Shown: piece after piece, positions 8,743-16,074 of the stretch
Numbering within the stretch: the stretch's first letter is position 1
Layout of the letters: the number at the start of each line of letters is the position of its first letter
Assembly (NCBI GenBank): GCA_031422675.1
Contig: JANPMG010000084.1
Coordinates: forward strand, 1-64,000
DNA: 64,000 nucleotides
Direction of reading: 5' to 3'
DNA from: JAENVU01 sp031422675
Lineage (GTDB): Bacteria > Actinomycetota > Acidimicrobiia > IMCC26256 > JAENVU01
Made by a program: the position numbers and the translations under genes
The notes under the pieces: model-generated
Database searches by the model: none
The model's input: only the letters and a program-made list of their open reading frames with translations
What the model was told of the DNA's origin: nothing

Positions 8743-9591
8743 TCAGCGCTTCGCAGCGCCGAAGGCGTGTTCGAGATCGGCGCCGGCGAAGGCGCCGGGG
8801 ACCGTGCCTTCGGTTGCGTACCGGTAGAGCGCGGTGCGGAAGATGCCGCTCAACGCGGCGATCACGGTCATCGTGGCGAGGATGATCAGGACGCCCACCG
8901 CGATCGCGGGCACGGCGATGAGCACCGTTCCCGACGCCACGCCGCCGACGATGGCGCCCACGCCGAGGAGGGTGGGGAGGAGCCCGAGGAGTCCGAACCC
9001 CACCTGGGCCATGATGTTCTCGCCCCAGGTCTGCTTGGTCAGCGTGCCCGATCGCTTGAGCGCGGTGATCGGGCCGAGGTTCTCGAACACGATGATCGGC
9101 ACGGTCAGGAAGGTCAGCACGGACCACGCGGCGCCGAGGAGGCTGATGGCGATCCGGCCGAAGATGCCGGCTCGTTGTTCGAGCGCCTGCATGATGTAGG
9201 AGACCGTCGCCGAGACGATGGCCCACGGCAGCAGCCGGGAGATCCGCGACGACGCGATGCTCATACCCTGACCCACGGAGGTCTTCCTGCCGTTCAGGAC
9301 CTCGTTCGCGGATCCGACGAGCCCGGCCAGGAAGTAGGTCTGGATGAAGGCGAGCCCCACGTACAACGCGATGCCGATGACGATGGTTGCCACGTTGGCG
9401 GTGTACTGCGCGTTGCCGGCCGCATCCGGGACTCCGGTTCCCTTCGTGAACCACCCGAGCGCGCCGAGGACTGCGATCAACGCGATCGAGGCCAACGCCG
9501 ACCAGACGGGGAACAGGGCCAAGGAACGATCCGACTTGAGCACGGCCCAACTCGCTCGGGCAAGGGCCATCGTGCGTTGAAAGCGACTCAT
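8743..9591 (-). CDS. DUF6159-type multi-spanning membrane protein
   Basis: A 282-residue membrane protein that begins with an amphipathic basic segment (MSRFQRTMALARASW) and then has five or six hydrophobic spans, including SALASIALIAVLGAL and AVGVLIILATMTVIAALS. The SWAVLKSDRSLALFP start and GTLTKQTWGENI segment fit the DUF6159 family as I remember it; function is unknown. I chose the ATG at 9591 as the first Met before the conserved N-terminus. It is transcribed against galT and galK, and its start lies 63 bp from that of galK. Confidence 0.78.
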   Translation of the reverse strand: MSRFQRTMALARASWAVLKSDRSLALFPVWSALASIALIAVLGALGWFTKGTGVPDAAGNAQYTANVATIVIGIALYVGLAFIQTYFLAGLVGSANEVLNGRKTSVGQGMSIASSRISRLLPWAIVSATVSYIMQALEQRAGIFGRIAISLLGAAWSVLTFLTVPIIVFENLGPITALKRSGTLTKQTWGENIMAQVGFGLLGLLPTLLGVGAIVGGVASGTVLIAVPAIAVGVLIILATMTVIAALSGIFRTALYRYATEGTVPGAFAGADLEHAFGAAKR

Positions 9592-9654
9592 GTGCGTCAG
9601 TATCGTCCGTCCGCTTCCGAGGTTGAAGCATTTTTCGAACGAAAGTCCGCGCCG

Positions 9655-10743
9655 GTGACGAACTCCATATCTGTCCGCGCTCCCGGTCGGGTCAACCTCA
9701 TCGGTGAGCACACCGATTATTCGGACGGATTCTGCCTTCCTGTCGCGATTGACCGGGAATGTCGCATCACCGCGGTCCCGATCGACGAGACGAACCTCCA
9801 CGCCACGTCGGCCCAACTCGACGGTGAGGTCGTCGTCGAATCCGCGACCGGCGAGCTGCTCGCCGGCTCCGCGCCGTGGGGTGCATTCGTGGCGAGCACC
9901 GTCGCCATCCTGCGCGACCGGGGCCACCGCGTCGCCGGGTTACGGCTCGCGATCGACTCGACCGTGCCCCCCGGCGCCGGCCTGTCGTCGTCGTCCGCCC
10001 TCGCCGTTGCCCTCACGCTCACGCTGCTGCCCCGCGACGCACCCGAACGGACGGATCGGCGGGTCCTGGCACAACTCGCCCTCGACGTCGAAGTCCACGC
10101 CACCGGCGTGCCGGGGGGTTTGCTGGACCAGATGGCATCGCTCTCGGGGCGCGCCGGTCACGCGCTACTCCTCGACTGCCGCAGCCTCACGATCGAACCG
10201 GTCCCGCTGCCGGACGACCTCGCGATCCTCGTCATCCACTCCGGCGTCGAACGCGTCCTCGCCAACAGCGCCTACGCCGAACGGCGTGCGGCGTGCGAGG
10301 ACGCGGCGCGCCGCGTCGGCGTGGCCAAACTCCGCGACGCGTCGCTTGCGCAGGTAGCGGACGACCGATTCGCACGTCACGTCGTCACCGAGAACTCACG
10401 GGTACTCGAGTTCCGCGCCGAACTCTGCTCATCGGAACCGGACCGCAACGCCCGGCTCGGAGCGCTCCTCCTCGCGAGCCACGCCAGCTTGCGCGACGAC
10501 TTCGAGGTGTCGACGCCGGAGCTCGACACCCTGGTGGACACGGCCGTCGAATCCGGGGCGATCGGGGCGCGGATCACCGGCGCTGGGTTCGGCGGCTGCA
10601 TCGTCGCACTCGTCCCGACGAGCGCCGCGACCGACTGCCTGGAGCGGGCCATTGCGCGCTATCGGGCACGAACCGGCCGTGCGGGTACCGGGTTTCGCGT
10701 CACCGCGGTCGACGGGGCAGGAATTCTCGAGAACTCAGCCTGA
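9655..10743 (+). CDS. galK: Galactokinase
   Basis: This GHMP kinase of 362 residues phosphorylates galactose at C1 with ATP. PGRVNLIGEHTDYSDG near the N-terminus is the galactokinase signature, PPGAGLSSSSALAVAL (about residue 105) is the GHMP phosphate-binding loop, and ITGAGFGGCIVALVP near the C-terminus is motif 3. I chose GTG at 9655, which places the signature at the usual distance from the N-terminus; an alternative GTG at 9592 would abut the divergent gene start and leave no promoter space. With galT it covers two steps of the Leloir pathway; no epimerase is visible. Confidence 0.93.
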   Translation: MTNSISVRAPGRVNLIGEHTDYSDGFCLPVAIDRECRITAVPIDETNLHATSAQLDGEVVVESATGELLAGSAPWGAFVASTVAILRDRGHRVAGLRLAIDSTVPPGAGLSSSSALAVALTLTLLPRDAPERTDRRVLAQLALDVEVHATGVPGGLLDQMASLSGRAGHALLLDCRSLTIEPVPLPDDLAILVIHSGVERVLANSAYAERRAACEDAARRVGVAKLRDASLAQVADDRFARHVVTENSRVLEFRAELCSSEPDRNARLGALLLASHASLRDDFEVSTPELDTLVDTAVESGAIGARITGAGFGGCIVALVPTSAATDCLERAIARYRARTGRAGTGFRVTAVDGAGILENSA

Positions 10744-10828
10744 GAAGGCGACTCAAGCCCATCGGTGTCACGGTCGATGTTCTGGGCAGGATCCACCGTG
10801 GGTCCAAGGGCTGGGCACCGAGGTTGCG

Positions 10829-13264
10829 ATGGAGAACGAGAACGATCGGCCCATGCCGGTCCCGGCAGTACGCGACCCCGAGCCGCCCGCCGCGCCGCGC
10901 CAGATCGAGGACGCGCGCCAGATCGAGGACGCGCGGCCCACCAACCCGATTCGCACCGCGGGTCCGGCGCTCGCGGTCGCGCTGCTCTGCACGGTGTGGG
11001 TAGGCGCCGAGGCGCTAGGTCTCCTCGGCCCGCTCCGGAACTCGTCGTTTGCGATCCTGGCCGTCGTGGCGATCATCGCCACCGTTGTGGCCGTGCGCCG
11101 GAATCAGCCACGCGCCCGGCTGCCGTGGATCATTGCGGCCGTCGGATTCTTGTTCTTCCTCGTCGGTGGGATCGCACGGGAATCGATGGGGACGCTCGGT
11201 GATCTGTCGAGCCAGCGATCATTGATTCCCGACCTGCTCACGATCCCCGGATATCTCATCACCGGCGGTGGACTTCTCGGAATTGTGCTCGCGCGGCGCA
11301 ACGGACTCGCACAAACCACCGATCTCATCCTCGACGCGAGCGTTGCCGCGTTGGCGGCCATGACCCTCGGTTGGCTCTTCCTCGTGAACCCGGCGCTCTT
11401 CCACGAGCACGCACCCCTCACGGTGCGACTGGTGCTCTCGGTCTATCCGCCGCTGTCGGTCTTCCTGGTCGCCATCACGGCCAGCCTCGCGTTCTCCGGG
11501 GGGCGCCGCCGGATCGTCTCGTCTCGGCTCCTCCTCGCGGGGATGGCCTGCTTTCTCGTCGGTGACGTCGTCTACATGCTCGTCGAAACCGGCGCAATCA
11601 AGGTTCCGTTGAACGTGGCCGGTCTTCCGTACGCGTTTGCGTTCATCAGCTTCATCGCGTGCGTGTTGCACCCGTCGATGCGAGAACAAACCGAGATCAT
11701 CCCCGCCACCGAGACCGCGCCGACGCTCGGACGGCTCGCGATCGTTGCGGTCGCACTCGCAGTGCCGGGTCTGGTGACGATCACGCGAGTCGAGGCCCCG
11801 ACCGGCGACCGGGTCGCGCTCGGCGTGATCGTCATGTCACTCACCGGCGCCGCGATCTGGCGCGTGTATCGCGCCCTGCGGTCCCACGCGCGCTCCGAGA
11901 CGCGTCTGGCTCACCAGGCCACCCACGACTCGCTCACCGGCCTCCCCAACCGCGCGTACGTCTACGAGTACGTGAAGCGCGCGCTGGTGGAAGCCCGCGA
12001 CCGCGACACCCAGGTGGCACTGTTGTTCTGCGACCTGGACCGGTTCAAGCTCGTCAACGACAGCCATGGCCACGGCCTGGGCGACGAGTTCCTCGTGGCG
12101 GTCGCCGCGCGTCTGCGCTCACACATCCGACCGAGTGATTTGGTGGCTCGCATCGGCGGCGACGAGTTTGTCGTGGTGGTCTCGGAGTTGCGTTCCGAGA
12201 GTGAAGCCATGGAGGTGGCCAACCGCACCCGCCGGCTGTTCACAGAACCGTTCGAGGTCCGGCAGGCGGAACTGGCGACGTCGGTGAGCATCGGCGTCGC
12301 AGTCGCCGACGGACGCGACAGTTCGGTCGACGGCGAAGCGATGGTACGAGACGCCGACACCGCGATGTATCAAGCGAAGGACGCCGGTCGGGATGCGGTG
12401 GCGGTGTTCGACCCCTCGATGCGCGACCGCGCGTCTCGGCGGCTCGCGCTCGAACGAGACCTCCATCACGCGGTCGAGCGCAAGCAACTGCAACTCCACT
12501 ATCAGCCGATCATCAACCTCGTGACCGGCCGAGTGACCGGGTTCGAGGCGCTGCTGCGCTGGGAACACCCGAGCTGGGGTCAGATTCCGCCGCTCTCGTT
12601 CATCCCGGTCGCCGAGGACACCGGACTCATCGTGGAGATCGGCGCCTGGGTGATGCGCGAGGCGGCACGACAACTCGGCGAGTGGCGGACCACACTCCCC
12701 GGCGGCTCCCGTCTCACCATGGCGGTCAATCTCTCGGCGCGCCAGTTGCGGGACCACGACATCATCGATCGGGTCGGCCGCGCCATCATCGAAGCGCGAG
12801 TACCGGCCGACGCGATCACGCTCGAACTCACCGAGAGCACTCTGATGGAGAACCCCGCGCTCGCGGCGGAACTGCTCAACGCACTCAAGCAACTCGGCGT
12901 CAGCATCGCGATCGACGACTTCGGCACCGGCTACTCGTCGCTCGCCTATCTCCGGCGCTTCCCGGTGGACGCGGTGAAGATCGACCGCGCCTTCGTGGAC
13001 GACCTCGACCGCGACGACACGGCCGAGGAAACCCTCATCGCCGCGATCGTGGCCATGGCCGGGGCCTTGTCCGTCGAGACCATCGCCGAGGGCGTGGAGA
13101 CCGAAGCCCAGCACGAACGGCTCCGCACGCTCGGATGTGACGAAGCCCAGGGCTACCTGTTCTCTCGACCCGCCGGTCCCGCTGCGGTTCCCGAGATCGT
13201 GGCCCGGATCAACGGCGCCGCACCGGCGCAACTGCGCGCGGTGCGCGACGCGTTCAGCGCGTGA
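10829..13264 (+). CDS. Membrane GGDEF-EAL cyclic-di-GMP turnover protein
   Basis: The 811-residue protein has a disordered N-terminus with a duplicated RQIEDA, about eight to ten membrane spans (roughly residues 45-340), then GGDEF and EAL domains. The cyclase motif GGDEF (443-447) is intact, and an RxxD inhibitory site (RPSD) lies five residues before it. The phosphodiesterase domain keeps EALLRW (from 573), DDFGTGYSSLAYL and ETIAEGVE, so both activities may be present. It should make or break c-di-GMP in response to a signal sensed in the membrane. The start MENEND is the first Met before the proline-rich tail; the gene ends 11 bp inside the convergent GNAT gene. Confidence 0.93.
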   Translation: MENENDRPMPVPAVRDPEPPAAPRQIEDARQIEDARPTNPIRTAGPALAVALLCTVWVGAEALGLLGPLRNSSFAILAVVAIIATVVAVRRNQPRARLPWIIAAVGFLFFLVGGIARESMGTLGDLSSQRSLIPDLLTIPGYLITGGGLLGIVLARRNGLAQTTDLILDASVAALAAMTLGWLFLVNPALFHEHAPLTVRLVLSVYPPLSVFLVAITASLAFSGGRRRIVSSRLLLAGMACFLVGDVVYMLVETGAIKVPLNVAGLPYAFAFISFIACVLHPSMREQTEIIPATETAPTLGRLAIVAVALAVPGLVTITRVEAPTGDRVALGVIVMSLTGAAIWRVYRALRSHARSETRLAHQATHDSLTGLPNRAYVYEYVKRALVEARDRDTQVALLFCDLDRFKLVNDSHGHGLGDEFLVAVAARLRSHIRPSDLVARIGGDEFVVVVSELRSESEAMEVANRTRRLFTEPFEVRQAELATSVSIGVAVADGRDSSVDGEAMVRDADTAMYQAKDAGRDAVAVFDPSMRDRASRRLALERDLHHAVERKQLQLHYQPIINLVTGRVTGFEALLRWEHPSWGQIPPLSFIPVAEDTGLIVEIGAWVMREAARQLGEWRTTLPGGSRLTMAVNLSARQLRDHDIIDRVGRAIIEARVPADAITLELTESTLMENPALAAELLNALKQLGVSIAIDDFGTGYSSLAYLRRFPVDAVKIDRAFVDDLDRDDTAEETLIAAIVAMAGALSVETIAEGVETEAQHERLRTLGCDEAQGYLFSRPAGPAAVPEIVARINGAAPAQLRAVRDAFSA
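10901..10936 (+). repeat. 18-bp in-frame tandem duplication in the GGDEF-EAL gene
   Basis: CAGATCGAGGACGCGCGC (10901-10918) is repeated at 10919-10936 with one change, giving QIEDAR twice in the cytoplasmic N-terminal tail. Confidence 0.9.
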
Positions 13265-14060
13265 CGAGCGACGGTGGCGCGGGCTCCCGGCCCAGCACTC
13301 GCATCAGCGGCGCCCAGGAGGGGGGTCGCATCGCCGCTTCGATCCCGATCCCGTGGACGAGCAGGTCGTGCGTGTCCGGCGCGTCCACCTGGAGCCGCGG
13401 CAACCACTCGGTGAACTCGAGGAACATCGGAATGCTGAGCGGCGAATCCAGGTAACTCTTCGGCTCGATGCCGGGGAACTCTTGGAAGCAGTTGTGGGTG
13501 AAGGTCTGGATGAGATCGAGCGGCTTCATGTCGAGGATCGTCACCAGGAACCGGGCATCGCCCGCGAGCCCCGATCGCACCAAGGTCTGATACAAGCCCA
13601 GGCTGATCAACCCGTCGGTCGATTTCCCCCGATATTCGGCGGCCACCGCGAGCGTGGTGACGTCGAACGCGCGGGTGACATCCCAGGTGGTGCCGGTGCG
13701 CTCCATCACCTGATCGGTCGGCGCACCCCAAACCTCTTCGATTACCTGGAACGTCTTCAGCCCTTGGTCGGAGGGGAGGATGATGCGCATCATCCCGGCC
13801 GGGAGCCGGCGCCGTTGATCGATGACGCAGTAGAAGACCGTCGACGCTTCGTACGGTCCGTACTCCGCGTCGAGCAGTTCACGCGGATTCCCGAACGTCT
13901 CCTCGAACACGGTGCGCTCGATGTGGCGCGCCAACTCCGACTCCGGCTCGTCGGCGCCGAACACGTAGACCCCGAACGGTTCGGACGGATTGCCGGCCGC
14001 TTCGACCACGCCGGTCGCCAGCTCGCGCAGCTCTTCCTGGACCAGATCGAGTTCGGCCAT
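13254..14060 (-). CDS. Acyl-homoserine-lactone-synthase-like GNAT protein (LuxI/FeeM type)
   Basis: The 268-residue protein shows the order of features of LuxI-type autoinducer synthases and related N-acyl amino acid synthases: IERTVFEETFG (about 47-57), an acidic YGPYE stretch, TVFYCVID as a central strand, AGMMRIILPS with Arg92 in the place of the conserved LuxI Arg, and TWDVTRAFDV (125-134) matching the W-E-x-S-R-F signature with Asp for Glu and Thr for Ser. The LuxI family couples an acyl-ACP or acyl-CoA to the amino group of AdoMet; FeeM acylates amino acids. Start and upstream stop overlap as TGATG, so it is coupled to the SpeD-like gene. The register of the first Arg differs by one from LuxI. 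Substrate is unknown. No LuxR is nearby. Confidence 0.65.
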   Translation of the reverse strand: MAELDLVQEELRELATGVVEAAGNPSEPFGVYVFGADEPESELARHIERTVFEETFGNPRELLDAEYGPYEASTVFYCVIDQRRRLPAGMMRIILPSDQGLKTFQVIEEVWGAPTDQVMERTGTTWDVTRAFDVTTLAVAAEYRGKSTDGLISLGLYQTLVRSGLAGDARFLVTILDMKPLDLIQTFTHNCFQEFPGIEPKSYLDSPLSIPMFLEFTEWLPRLQVDAPDTHDLLVHGIGIEAAMRPPSWAPLMRVLGREPAPPSLVTR

Positions 14061-14497
14061 CAGAACTCCTTGGCCACGATCTGGGTGGTGGCGAAGCGCG
14101 CCTCGGTGAAGGACACTGCGGCGATCGGATCGAACGCCTTGCAGGTGTAGATGTCGACGCTGAAGAAGAGTCTCGGCGCCTCCCATGCGTAGAAGTGCGC
14201 GCCCGAAGTCTCCCAGTGGATCCAGCCCGCCCACCCGAACCGGTCGGACCGATGCGTCACCGGGTCGGTCAAGGTGACCATCCCGCAGACTTCGCTCAGA
14301 CTCCGGAGATAGCCGACGATGTCGTCGTCGCTGATCGGTTCGGCCGGGATCCCTTCGATGACCAGCCGCTGGCGGTGGATCTCGGGCGCAAGGTCGTGCA
14401 TGGCGGCGCCGTCGAGACTGAACTCGAGGGACGCGTCGGCGCCCGCGCCGGGTGTGGCCGGTGTTGCAAGTGATGCTGTTGTTTCCACAGTCGTCAT
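14060..14497 (-). CDS. S-adenosylmethionine decarboxylase (SpeD)-like protein
   Basis: The 145-residue protein aligns by eye with bacterial class SpeD over its length. QRLVIEG resembles the first strand, FGWAGWIHWETSGAHFYAW covers the processing site, and SVDIYTC matches the AIDLFTC strand. Ser98 sits where the pyruvoyl-forming Ser of SpeD is found and Cys119 where the catalytic Cys is found, but the His after the Ser is Gly and the IHTW His is Tyr103. It may therefore be a decarboxylase with another substrate, or an inactive homologue. I chose ATG 14497, preceded by AAGG. It is coupled by TGATG to the LuxI-like gene and lies 101 bp after the metal-receptor gene. Confidence 0.65.
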   Translation of the reverse strand: MTTVETTASLATPATPGAGADASLEFSLDGAAMHDLAPEIHRQRLVIEGIPAEPISDDDIVGYLRSLSEVCGMVTLTDPVTHRSDRFGWAGWIHWETSGAHFYAWEAPRLFFSVDIYTCKAFDPIAAVSFTEARFATTQIVAKEF

Positions 14498-14598
14498 TTG
14501 TTGGCCTTGGTCAGCGACAGAACCGGACAATCTACCGGTGCCGGTGCTCGGCGTCGAGACCGAAGGCCGCAAGCCCCGACTTCTACCACCGACGGTGG

Positions 14599-15321
14599 TC
14601 ACCCGAGGGCCGCTCCGAGCCGGGCCAGCGCACTGGCGGTGCGGGTTCCCCACCAGAACAGGTCACGCCCGTCGACCAGTGCGATACGGGCGCTCGGCAC
14701 CGCCGCGGCCACTGCGGGAACGTGACGGCCGGCGAATGGATACGGCTCGTTCGGCAGTACCACCAGGCCGGGAGCCGCGGCGGCCAACTCCGAGAGTTGG
14801 ACCTCGGAGTAGCGGTCGGCGGCATCGGCAAACGGATTCGACCACCCGAGATGCTCGAGCACCGACGACCCGTAGGTATCGGACCGCTGGGTCATCCACG
14901 GTCGCCGCCAGATCAAGGTCACGGCCGCGCCCGTGATCGGCTGCGCCGGCGGAATCGGCATCGGTTCGCCTCGCGCATCCGCGCACGCGACCTGCGGGAC
15001 ACCGACTGCCCGCGCGAGTGCCGCGAGGGCGGGGCTCACCTCGTCGACGGCGCGCGGCGAGATCGAGTGCACGGTGACTCCGGCGGCCGTAATCGCGCCG
15101 GCATCCTCGCGTCGGTTCTCCTCGTCGTTCACCACCACGAGGTCGGGCGCGAGTGCGAGGACCGCGCCGATGTCCGGATCCTTGGTTCCCCCGACCGTCG
15201 GCATTCCCGGCTGCTCGCAGAACCGGGTGCAGCCCACCGGCGTAACGCCCAGCGCGATCAGCGACTCCGTCGCCGACGGCACGAGGGAGACCACCCGTAT
15301 CCCGGACCCGTGACGTGCCAC
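14599..15321 (-). CDS. Helical-backbone metal receptor / cobalamin-binding (BtuF-like) protein
   Basis: This 240-residue protein has the two-lobed fold of vitamin B12 and siderophore receptors: RVVSLVPSATESLIALG at the N-terminus, then GGTKDPDIGAVLALAPDLVV, a linking helix, YGSSVLEHLGW and LVVLPNEPYPF. No signal peptide is visible, so it is probably cytoplasmic, as is common for the stand-alone branch of this family. The start is GTG at 15321, eight bp after the PH-domain gene, suggesting cotranscription. No transport permease is nearby. Ligand unknown; cobalamin or a metal chelate is inferred from the family. Confidence 0.82.
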   Translation of the reverse strand: MARHGSGIRVVSLVPSATESLIALGVTPVGCTRFCEQPGMPTVGGTKDPDIGAVLALAPDLVVVNDEENRREDAGAITAAGVTVHSISPRAVDEVSPALAALARAVGVPQVACADARGEPMPIPPAQPITGAAVTLIWRRPWMTQRSDTYGSSVLEHLGWSNPFADAADRYSEVQLSELAAAAPGLVVLPNEPYPFAGRHVPAVAAAVPSARIALVDGRDLFWWGTRTASALARLGAALG

Positions 15322-15329
15322 CGGCGCGG

Positions 15330-15998
15330 CTACATCCGGTCGAGCAGCTCGGTCTTCTTCTGCTCGAACTCTTCACTCGTGATCGCGCCCTGATCGCGCA
15401 ACGTCGCGAGCTTGGTGATCTGATCGGCCACGTCCGGTGCCGCGGGACTCGCGGGCGCGCTCGATGCCGCGGGATTGCGGTCGGCCAAGGCATCGGCCTG
15501 CCAACCCGCCTGGCGGCGGGTGTTCACCTCGATCTGGCGGTACACCTCTTGTTGCACCATATCGGGGTGCCGCACGTTCTGGAAGTGGCTCTGGCCGTCC
15601 TTGCCCGCCGACTCGATGGCAAGGTCGCCGGCGCCGATGATTCGCTCCCAGAACTTCTGCCCGAACTCGATGTTGTTGACCCGATCAAGCGGCACCTCGG
15701 TGCCGCGCTTCGAGATGATCCCCGAACGCGAGATCACCCGGCGGTCGGTGAGCACGAAATGGGTGTAGGTCCAAGTGAGGTACTTCACCACGACGAAACC
15801 CGCATAGATGACGATCGCCGCGGCGAGCACGTAGTTGCCGGCCTTCGGCGGGTGATTCAGCGTGAGCGTCCACGCGATCAGCACGATCAGCAGCGCGGCA
15901 CCCGCGAGGATGTGTTTCCAGAAGAACCACCAGTGCGGCTTGAGATCGAGAACGACCGTCTCGCCTTCGTTGATGAGCTTCTCGGGATACTGCGGCAT
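15330..15998 (-). CDS. bPH2 (DUF304) membrane protein with C-terminal SHOCT domain
   Basis: A 222-residue protein with two adjacent membrane spans (about residues 28-45 and 55-72), then a bacterial PH domain: YTHFVLTDRRVISRSGI, GTEVPLDRVNNIEFGQ and GAGDLAIESAG are its strands. After an Ala/Pro-rich linker, QITKLATLRDQGAITSEEFE is a clear SHOCT motif, a short oligomerisation module usually found at protein ends. Function is unknown for the family; a membrane-associated stress or envelope role is often proposed. The start ATG lies 76 bp from the divergent helicase gene. Confidence 0.9.
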   Translation of the reverse strand: MPQYPEKLINEGETVVLDLKPHWWFFWKHILAGAALLIVLIAWTLTLNHPPKAGNYVLAAAIVIYAGFVVVKYLTWTYTHFVLTDRRVISRSGIISKRGTEVPLDRVNNIEFGQKFWERIIGAGDLAIESAGKDGQSHFQNVRHPDMVQQEVYRQIEVNTRRQAGWQADALADRNPAASSAPASPAAPDVADQITKLATLRDQGAITSEEFEQKKTELLDRM

Positions 15999-16074
15999 TC
16001 ACCCAGCCTACGGTCGAGGCCCCAACGCGGCGCGGACGGTTGGGGGTGTCGTACCGGGTCGGTAGGTTTGGGAG

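Noticed and set aside
8767..9654. Upstream extension of the galactokinase frame
   Set aside because: The added 296 residues are low-complexity shadow text opposite the DUF6159 gene; the GHMP signature fixes the start close to 9655.
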